Shown piece by piece: positions 1-8,900 of a DNA stretch of 64,000 bases. The DNA is from an uncultured Collinsella sp. (GTDB lineage: Bacteria > Actinomycetota > Coriobacteriia > Coriobacteriales > Coriobacteriaceae). The position numbers and the translations under genes are program-made. The notes under the pieces were generated by a model. It saw only the letters and a program-made list of their open reading frames with translations. It was not told the origin of the DNA and did not search any database. The stretch's first letter is position 1. Every line of letters starts with the position of its first letter. The stretch lies in contig CAKULD010000003.1 in the NCBI GenBank assembly GCA_934667065.1, positions 186,001 through 250,000 on the forward strand. The letters run 5' to 3'.

Positions 1-13
1 GGCGGCTCTTTTA

Positions 14-19
14 TATAAT
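14..19 (+). promoter_or_regulatory. -10 box of the first gene
   Basis: A perfect TATAAT lies 29 nt before the start codon of the first gene. The matching -35 region would fall off or at the edge of the window, so the promoter cannot be checked fully. Confidence 0.45.
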
Positions 20-47
20 GGTGGGCACGTAAACGATTGGAGAGCGC

Positions 48-623
48 ATGCCCACGTCACAAAGCCAGAAAAAAGAAGCCATCGCCCAGGCCACCGAGCA
101 GGAGCTCGCGTCGCTTGCGGCGCGTGGCGTGCGCATCGCGGGCAATGCGTGCTCACCGATCGTGCTGGTCAAAGGCGATTTGGATGAGGCCGAGCGCTCG
201 GGCGGCGAGCTCGCCGCCGGCCCGGATGGCGCCGCGCTGCGCAAGGCACTCGGGGCCATCGGTTATGCGCCCGAGGATTTCTGCGCGCTGGCAAGCGTTG
301 CCGGCGCGGGCGACGGGACGGTCGCGGTGGGCGAGGCCCTGCCGTGTGAGCTGTTCCGCGAGGCGCTGGAGGCCCTGGACCCCGAAGCGGTGCTGCTGCT
401 TGACAACAGCGCGGCCGATATCATGCGCGAGACCTATGCCGACATGCTCGTGGCAATCGATGACTTCGACACCGCTATGCTCAAGCCCGGCCTGGTCGCC
501 CACGTGCAGGGCCGCCGCGTACTCGCGCTCGATGGCTTTGAGGCGGCGCTCACCGACAAGGCCGCCAAGCAGCGCATGTGGGCTTACATTAAGCAGCTGA
601 CCCCGGCGGCCGCGCCGCTGTAG
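48..623 (+). CDS. Hypothetical protein, 191 aa
   Basis: I do not recognise this soluble, Ala- and Glu-rich protein. The ATG at 48 is preceded by a modest ribosome binding site (GGAGAG, 39-44) and by a TATAAT at 14-19, so the start is well placed. There is no signal peptide, no membrane segment and no metal-binding cysteine cluster. The N-terminal 30 residues look helical, the middle has LDPEAVLLLDNSAADIM, and the C-terminal part contains VLALDGFEAALTDKAAKQ. Codon use matches the neighbouring genes, which supports a real gene. It converges on the histidine kinase gene downstream, and the 63-nt gap shows no clear terminator. Function unknown. Confidence 0.7.
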   Translation: MPTSQSQKKEAIAQATEQELASLAARGVRIAGNACSPIVLVKGDLDEAERSGGELAAGPDGAALRKALGAIGYAPEDFCALASVAGAGDGTVAVGEALPCELFREALEALDPEAVLLLDNSAADIMRETYADMLVAIDDFDTAMLKPGLVAHVQGRRVLALDGFEAALTDKAAKQRMWAYIKQLTPAAAPL

Positions 624-686
624 CAGGCCTGCACCGGCAAGGCGACCAGGGCGGTTGAGTCGCGCCATAAGCCGCGCATCGCGCCC

Positions 687-1964
687 CTACATCACAGCGC
701 GCAGCTCAAATCGGTCACCGTTGATGCGGAACTGGCAGTTGCCGTTCATGCGCTCTACGGCAAGCTTGATGCTCTTGGTGCCAAAGCCATGGCCGGCGTG
801 TTGGGTCACGGGCATGCCGTCGACCATACGCGGCGCGCGTCCAAACGTGTTGGAAACCAAAAGCAACAACTGGCCGTCTTCAAGCCGCAGGTCAAGGTCG
901 ACAAAGCGTTTGCCTTCGGGGGCGGCGCTTGCGGCGATGATGGCATTTTCCAGGGCATTCGAAAGTACGCTGAACAGGTCGGCATCGCTCACGCGAACGG
1001 TTTCGGGCACGGCGGCGCGCAGGTCGGCGGCGATGCCGTGCTTGTTGATATCCGAGCTAAATGACGAAAGCACGATGTTGACGGTCTCGTTGGCGCAGTA
1101 ACGGCGCACGGCAGTGCGGTCGTTGGCCTCGCAGAGCTCATCGATGCGATCGAGCGCTTCGTCGGTGTGGCCCTCCTCAATTAAAACGGCCAGGCCGCGC
1201 AGGAAGTGCCGCATGTCGTGGCGAAGAATCGACAGCTCGCGTCCGGATTGGCGCCAGGCCTCGAGCTCTTTGATGGCGGAGTTGTCGCGCGTCTCGAGCA
1301 TCCATCGCTCACGCTCGGCGACTTCCTTTGCCTCGTATTCGCGCAGATAGACGGCGAGAAACATAAGGTAGAAGGCGCAAAGGGCAAAGGCCAAAAACTC
1401 AACGGTCACCACCGAGCCCGAGTGGAACAGCGTGGTGTAGACGTTGGTGGCATAGTCAAAGATGTAGTAGACGAGCGGCAGAATTAAAAGAATGCCCAGC
1501 TCGGTGGGGCTTTTAATCGCCAGACGCGGACCGATATCGCCGGCCCAGTGTAGGAGGACGGCAAAGACGCCGAGCGTGGTCGCAATGCGCGCAAGGTAGT
1601 ATGCAACCTGCGAGTCGGTGACTGCGAATGCGGCGATACCCATCCAGTTGCTAAACTGGCAGCTTAGGTAGGCGCTGGTGACGCCCAATGCCGCGAGCAG
1701 CGGACTTAAGCGGTAGCGCCCGCATAGGTAGACGATAAGCGGCAGGTGCACGACGAGCGGGTAAGCCTGCCGCGCAAACAGCTCACCGCCAACGGCGTTA
1801 GCGATCGAGAAGGCGGCGCCGGTTGCGGCGCCGATCCCCAGCAATTCGAGCGCATGGCGTCGATTGATTTCGACACCGCAGAGCGCCGCCGAGGCAAAAA
1901 CGCCAAAGAGCAGCGTCGTGGCGTGGTGAATCGCCCAAAGAACCATTTCGACCGATGCAGGCAT
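687..1964 (-). CDS. AgrC-type sensor histidine kinase (GHKL ATPase)
   Basis: Membrane sensor kinase, 425 aa. Roughly six or seven hydrophobic segments fill residues 1-205, followed by a short coiled linker and the H-box ILRHDMRH (His249). An N-box-like ALENAI follows near residue 338, and a glycine-rich G-box HGFGTKS near 390. This layout fits the AgrC/ComD family of sensors, which usually detect peptides and phosphorylate LytTR regulators. The start overlaps the stop of the upstream regulator by one base (TGATG), so the two are translationally coupled. No AgrB- or AgrD-like peptide gene is visible nearby, so the signal is unknown. The divergently encoded giant surface protein is a plausible but unproven target. 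Confidence 0.88.
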   Translation of the reverse strand: MPASVEMVLWAIHHATTLLFGVFASAALCGVEINRRHALELLGIGAATGAAFSIANAVGGELFARQAYPLVVHLPLIVYLCGRYRLSPLLAALGVTSAYLSCQFSNWMGIAAFAVTDSQVAYYLARIATTLGVFAVLLHWAGDIGPRLAIKSPTELGILLILPLVYYIFDYATNVYTTLFHSGSVVTVEFLAFALCAFYLMFLAVYLREYEAKEVAERERWMLETRDNSAIKELEAWRQSGRELSILRHDMRHFLRGLAVLIEEGHTDEALDRIDELCEANDRTAVRRYCANETVNIVLSSFSSDINKHGIAADLRAAVPETVRVSDADLFSVLSNALENAIIAASAAPEGKRFVDLDLRLEDGQLLLLVSNTFGRAPRMVDGMPVTQHAGHGFGTKSIKLAVERMNGNCQFRINGDRFELRAVM

Positions 1965-2686
1965 CAGCGCCTCCCGCCCTCAAAGCGCACCGCAAAGTAG
2001 GCGTCCTGGAATCCCTGCTTGCTGCTGCGCGAAAGCGGAATGCTCGCGCCCGAGCGCATGACGATCTCCGTCCGATCGAAATGATCGATGTTGCGCAGGT
2101 TGACCTGGTAGCTGCGATGGCATTTAAAGAAGACCGCGTTTTGCGCCAAGCGGTCCTCGACGCTGCGGAACGACTCGAGCGCCTCGATATCGCGTCCGTC
2201 GCGCAGGTGGAAGACCACGTGCTTGTTGCGCGCCTCGGCATATTCGATGTCGGACAGGCGCAGGGCATGGTAGCCAAAGGACGTTTTGATGACGAGCTCG
2301 TCGGTCGCCGATGGGCGCATGCTCGAAAGCTCGTCGAGCAGCTGCGCCAGGCGTTCGTATGCCACGGGCTTGAGCAGGTAGTCGAAGGCGCGGACCTCGT
2401 AGGACTCCAGCGCAAACTCGGGCGACGAGGTGAGGAACACCAGGCGCACGGCGGTATCGGACTGGCGCAGCTCGCGTGCGGTGTCCATGCCGTTGACGAG
2501 CGGCATGATCATATCGAGCAGGATGATGTCGGCGCGCGACGCGGCGTGGCGGGCCAGCAGGTCCTCGCCGCGCGTGACGAGCGCAACGTCGACCGCCGTG
2601 CCCGTCTCGCTCGACCAACGGTCGATCATTCGGTGCAGTCTATCTAGAAAAGCGACGTCGTCGTCGCAGGCAATAATCTTGAGCAT
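1964..2686 (-). CDS. LytTR-family response regulator
   Basis: 240-aa response regulator. The receiver domain (about residues 1-120) has the acidic pocket CDDD at 7-10, the phospho-acceptor Asp58 in ILLDMIMP and the conserved Lys in YLLKPV. A C-terminal LytTR DNA-binding domain (about 130-235) contains the typical CHRSYQVNLRNI stretch. It is the first gene of a two-gene unit with the GHKL kinase and diverges from the giant surface protein gene, leaving a shared region of about 240 bp. LytTR regulators often control surface, competence or toxin genes in response to peptides. Which genes this one controls cannot be read from the sequence. Confidence 0.92.
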   Translation of the reverse strand: MLKIIACDDDVAFLDRLHRMIDRWSSETGTAVDVALVTRGEDLLARHAASRADIILLDMIMPLVNGMDTARELRQSDTAVRLVFLTSSPEFALESYEVRAFDYLLKPVAYERLAQLLDELSSMRPSATDELVIKTSFGYHALRLSDIEYAEARNKHVVFHLRDGRDIEALESFRSVEDRLAQNAVFFKCHRSYQVNLRNIDHFDRTEIVMRSGASIPLSRSSKQGFQDAYFAVRFEGGRR

Positions 2687-2841
2687 TCGGCCCCCTTAGT
2701 AGTTCGATTTTGCCACATTGGGTGCGAACCGCTTGCGGAGGCGTGTTCCATTTGCGCCCCACGGTGTGCAACTCGCGCCGAGCGGCAGGGTGTTAGAAAG
2801 TGCCGCCGCAAAATAATTCGTGGATAAACATGTCAACAGAT

Positions 2842-2877
2842 GCTGGTGGCTGGCCGGGGATTATGCCAGCCACCAGC
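2842..2877 (+). promoter_or_regulatory. Leader hairpin upstream of the giant surface protein gene
   Basis: A perfect 13-bp inverted repeat (GCTGGTGGCTGGC and its complement) encloses a 10-nt loop. It ends 51 nt before the start codon. No T-run follows it, so it is unlikely to be a simple terminator. It may be a leader structure in the mRNA or a protein-binding palindrome in the shared divergent promoter region. Confidence 0.5.
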
Positions 2878-2928
2878 GCCAGGCGATGCCGAGTATCGCG
2901 AGAGCATAGGGATAAGGGGAGCTGCACG

Positions 2929-5900
2929 ATGAGGGAGAAGAAGATGGGGATGCGCGCCGCTCTGACGCGCCTGCTGGGCATCGCCACCGTGGCATGCGCA
3001 CTCGTGGCGTCGCCGGCGGTGGCTGGGGCAGCGACAACGGCGGATATTCCAAGCGACGCAATCCCGGCCAAAACACAGAGCACCAATCCCCTCGTTGCTG
3101 ATACGGTGACGCTCGAGGCAGGCAGGGATTACGTTGTTGGCGGAGAGATCAAGATCAACCACTACGTCGTAAAGGGTGGTACCGAGCAGGATCCGACGCG
3201 CATCTATCTCACCGAGAATGCAAGCGTTGGTCACTGGCCTGGTTCCATTAAGGACAAAAGAACTAGCGGCTACGACGAGCTCTTCGTGCTTGACGGCGGC
3301 TATATCGAGTTCATTGGAACCAACGGGAATGGCAGGACTCCCGTCTATTGCAACGGCAAGAGCTTTTTGTCCGACAATGCCGGAAGAAGAGACGGTTACG
3401 CCGATGGTGCCGATAAAAACAAGGTCTTCGACAGCCTGAACCTTAAGGTTTCCGGCATCGAGCTTAAGACGGTAGACTCAGGGGTGTCTAAGAGGGCAAT
3501 TGCGCTGTACGGCACGATGGCCGATGGCGAAACGGCAACCTTCGACAATGTCAAGGTCAGCAAATGGGATTGCACGCCGTGGGGCGCGACTTATGGTGGC
3601 AGTCACGAGTTCAGGAACATCGCAACATATTATGAAGCCTCTCCGGCGCCGGTTACGATTCTCAGCTCGGAGAACGGTACAAAGAGCTTGGACGTCACGT
3701 TCAACAACTGTGAATTTACGGATAATGAAGATGACTGCGCTGGTGCGCTAAGTGTTGTAGGCCGTGGGTGCAGGCCCAAGGTTGTGCTCAACAACTGCAT
3801 CTTCAAGAACAATCACCAAGAATCGATCTGGTGCAAAGAACTTAACGTGAAGGATAAAAATGAGCATACCCATGCTGGCAACATTGTTGTCAACAAGGCG
3901 GACGTCACGCTGAACGGTTGCACCATCACGTCGACGCAAGAAGCGGCGAACTATACGCAAGACATGGTCATGACGAGTGCAATCGCGGTTGCTAAGGACT
4001 CTTCATGCACGCTCAACGATACGAAGATATCCGACACCTATGCCGAGGGTACGTACTACTATGCCGATGCGAACACGCGTCGAAACACTGTGTATGCTCG
4101 CGGAACGGTGACGCTTGCTGGCAACACGACCATTACTACTAACGGCGATAAGGGCGCCCGAGGTCTCGCACTCGATACCCCGGGGATTTATTACCTCAGC
4201 AAATTGAACATTGAAGAATCCTTCACAGGTAAGGTCCAGCTGTCGCTCAAGGACGATCAGCTGGGTGCCTATACGGGCACGCAGTGGCCGCTCGGCACCT
4301 GCGGTATCGCAGAGAGCGACTTGCGCGCTCGCGTTACTACGGACGACCCGAGTATCGGCATCGGAAAGACAGACGATGGATATGTGTACGCCTCGCGCCT
4401 GCCGCATAAGCACGTGTGGTCGGTGGAAAAGGCCGCCAACAGCTCATGTCAACTGAAGGTCACCTGCTCCGGCAAGATGCGCCCGAGCGATTGCAACTAC
4501 AAAAATGGCTATGCCGTTGAGCTGGGCATCGATGGGGCGACGGTGAGCGAGGGAAAGCTCGGCATTAAATATGGTAGTGGCGTGGTTACTCCAACGCTGA
4601 CGATGTCGAATAAGGACGGCTATGCTCGAGACGATATCGTCTCGACGGAAGGTGTCCATATCTCTGGGTATAGGTACTACAAGCTTTCGAAGTGGGGCGA
4701 CAGCGAGGGCGAGGCGCTGGATCATGATCCTACCGATGCAGGTATTTACCGCATTGAGTCTACGGTTAAGGTTAGTGGCCAGGAGGGCGACCTGACGCTC
4801 ACCCGCGAGTTCCAGATTTTACCGCTTGATTTGAGTGAGGTCAGCGGACTCACGTTCAAGTTTAATGACAACGGAACAGACACCGTGATCAACGGCGAGA
4901 CGGTTCGTGCGTACCCTTGGACAGGAAACAGAATCACGCCCAGTTTTACTGTTGAGGTTTACAACTACAGCACTCAAAATTGGTCGTCCTTCGTGAAGGG
5001 TGGCGACTACAAGGTTGATGGCGATTCCTCGTATAGCACGGTGAGCGCAATCGATCCTCCCAGTTCCAATTCTTATTATCCGTACTACCTGCTCTATATT
5101 AAGGGTATGGGCAACTATACGGGCTCGGCGTTTGCACGCTGGACCATCACGGGCACGCAGTTCGAGAACGTGACGGCCGAGGGATTCGTGGGCGTCTATG
5201 ACGGGCGGCCGCATGGCGTCAGCATCTCGGTGGATAATGCTCCTGCCGACATGAAGATTGAGTACAGTGTGGATGAGAGCGACGAGTGGACGACGAAGGC
5301 TCCGAGCTACACGGACGTTCAGCGCACTCGCAAGGGCAAGGGCGAGGTTCGCTCCGTAACGGTCGATTACCGTATCACCGCGAAAGACTATGTGACAAAG
5401 AGCGGGCGGGCTGAAATCAAGATTACGCCGGCCGGCCAGCCTGTTCCGTGGCGTTATATCGCTAGCGACGGCACGGGTGTCAAGGTCAAGGACGAAAGTG
5501 CGCATCTTCTTGAGGACGGGTCACTTTCCAACCTGAACGAGACCTATGAGTGGAGAAAATTCGGGGACACTTACTGGGAATCCGTCGGTACCGGCAAAAC
5601 TTCAACCGAGCCGCTTGCTGCCGGGAAGTACGAAGTGCGCTTCAAGGCGGACAACAACCACTACGCTTCGCCGGCTAATGTCTTCGAAATCGCGGAGGGT
5701 CCTTGCGCGTCCGCTGACGGCAAATGGTATAAGACCGAGGGCTCGAATGGCATCCACTGGCAGGTGTGCCGCTGCAAAGATGAGATTAACAAAGACAAGC
5801 ATGAGTTCTGCTGGGAGGAAGTCACGGCTCCTACCAGCGAGAATCCCGGTCTAAAGCAGTATAAATGCTCCACGTGCGGCTATGTCCTGCGCGAGGAGGA

Positions 5901-8900
5901 GATTCCTCCGGCATGCATCGGCGGTTATGTCGGCGTGTATGACGGCAAGGAGCATGCCGTGAGCATGGACCTTAAGGCTGGCGCGACGGCTCAGTTCAGC
6001 ATCGACGGTGGCACCACGTGGAAACCGGATGCCCCCACAATCAAAAACGTCGGCAAGACCACGGTCGACTATAAGGTGACAACCCCTGGTGCTTCCGACA
6101 TCAAGGGACAGGTGACGCTCGAGGTAACGCCGTGCCCGATCACGGTGGCTCCTGCCACGGCATCTAAAACGTATGGCGACCCGGACCCCGACTTCACCTA
6201 TAACGTGACGGCTGGCTCCCTTATGGAGGGCGACACGCTTTCCGGTATCACGTACAAGCGTGATAAGGGCGAGAACGTCCTGACCGACTATAACACGTAC
6301 AAGGTGACGGCTTCTCAGGAAGAGGGCGCCAACGCTAACTATGACATCACGTTTGAGGCGGGCGAGTTCACCATTACGCGCCGTACTATCGAGGTGACGT
6401 GGAATGTTGGTCAATACGTTTACAACGGCCAAGAACAGGGTCCCACGGCAGAGATAACCAATTTAGTTAACGGTGACGACGTGTCTCTCAAGGTCGATGA
6501 CGCCGTAAAGGTGAATGCTGGCACGTATACGGCGAAGGTAACTGGGCTCGTCGGTGAGAAATCGGTCCGCGCTAATTATTACAGGCCTTCGGGTATTGAA
6601 TGCACCTATGCTATCGCCAAGGCCCAACGGGATAGCGCTCCCAATGTAAAGGCGACGGCGGAAACCGTGAGCGGTAAGCACGATGGCAAGATTGAGGGCG
6701 TTGACACGTCGATGCTGCTGGGCAAGCCTAGCAAAGAGATGATGTACATCAAGGCAAGCGATCTGGTCGATGGCGACAAGCTCGAGAATCTGGCGCCCGG
6801 TTCATACCGTCTGCGCTACGGAGCGACGACGAATTACGAGGCCTCCGAGACCGTTACCGTTACGATCGCCGCTGGACCCAAGCTCAAGCTGACGCTGCCG
6901 GCTGAGCAGGCGGGCTACACGCTCGCGGCTGACGCGACCGAGCTCGACTGGCACGGTTCTGCGACGCTTAAGCTTACGGTCGCGGACGGCTATTACGCGA
7001 CCAAGGATTTTTCCGTTAAGGCAAACGATGAGACCATCAAGCCCAGCGAGCAGGGTGTTTACCAGCTGACTAAGGTTGAGAAAGACACCGAGATTACCGT
7101 CGAGGGTATTGCCAAGCACGAGCCCAATGGCACCGGTTGGAAGACCGATGGCTCGTCTCACTGGCATGTGTGCACGTGCGGCGAGCAGATTGACGTCGCC
7201 GAGCATACCTTCGAGTGGGTAATCGATGAGAAGCCTACGATCGAGAAGCCCGGATCCAAGCATCTGCACTGCACCGTCTGTGACTACAGCTCCTCCGAGA
7301 AGGTTGTAATTCCGGCTGCCTCTGTTGCTGGCTACTCCGGCGAGTATGACGGCAAGGTCCACACTGCCGATGTCTCGGCCCTGCCCGAGGGCACGGCGGT
7401 CCAGTACAGCATCGACGGTGGCGTCAATTGGTCTGCCACAGTCCCCGAGATCAAGAACGTCGGCACTCTGCCGTTCAAATACAGCGCAATCGTCGACGGT
7501 GCCGCTATCGAGGGCGAGGCCGAGCTTGTGGTGACGCCGCGCAAGGTCACTGTGACGGCATCCGATGCCTCCAAGACCTACGGCAACGATGATCCTGCTC
7601 TAGGCTGGGAGGTCACCAAGGGCAAGCTCGTCGAGGGAGAGTCCCTTGAGGGCATTACCGTCTCCCGCGCGACCGGCGAGACCGTGAGCAAGGGCGGCTA
7701 CGTCGTGACGGCGTCGCAGCCCGAGGGCGCCAACCCCAACTACGAGATTACGTTCAAGCCTGGTACGCTCGCCATCAACCAGCGCGAGCTCACCGTGAAG
7801 TGGGACGCCACCACTGAGTTCACCTACGACGGCGAGGAGCACTGCCCCCAGGCGGACCTCGGCAACGTCGTCGGTGACGATAAGCTCGGTGCGTACGTCG
7901 ACGGCGGCGCGGTCAAGGCCGGCAAACATACGGCGACCATCACCGAGCTGACGGGCGTCGACAAGGGCAACTACAAGCTGCCGGCAACGGGCCTGACGTG
8001 CGAGTTCTCTATCAAGAAGGCGCCCAAGGGCGCACCGGTGGTTCAGGGTGTGGCCGAGACCGTCAGCGCCAAGGCTGACGGCAAGATCACGGCTGTCGAC
8101 GCCACCATGGAGTGGCGCGCCAAGGACTCGGGCGAGTATCAGGCTGTGCCCGAAGGCGTGGCCGAGCTCAGCGGCCTTGCCGCGGGCACGTACGAAGTGC
8201 GCTACCGCGCCGATGACAACCACGAAGCTTCTACCGCGACTAAGGTCACGGTTGCCGCAGGCCGTAAGCTCGCCGTGACGCTGCCCGCCGAACAGGTCGG
8301 CTACAAGCTCACGGCTGACGCGACCGAGCTTGACTGGCACGGCTTCGCTACTCTTACTATCAGCATCGAGGACGGCTACTTCGCCGACCCCTCTGCCTAC
8401 GTTGTTAAGGTCAACGAAGACGCCGTGGCGCTCAACGACCGCGGCGAGTTCGCCGTCCAGGACGTCGAGGATGACGTGAAGGTGACGGTCGAGGGCGTTC
8501 GCAAGCACGAGGCCGTGAAGGACACGTGGCTCTCCGATGGCAACACGCACTGGCACGAGTGCACCTGCGGCGGCAAGGTCGACGAGGCCGCGCACACCTT
8601 TACGTGGGTTGTTGACACGCCTCCCACGGCGACCGAGAAGGGCTTTGGTCACAAGCAATGTGTCGTCTGCGGATACGGGCTCCCCGGTGAGGAGATCCCG
8701 GCTGCTGCCATTTCTGGTTACTCCGACGAGTACGACGGCGCGTATCACACGGTCAATGCTTCGGCGCTGCCCGAGGGCGCGACGGCCGAGTACAGCACCG
8801 ACGACGGCAAGACCTGGTCTACCGCTGCCCCCGAGATCAAGGACGCCGGCACGCTGGACGTTGCCTATAAGGTGATGATCGGCGGTGCGACGGTCGAGGG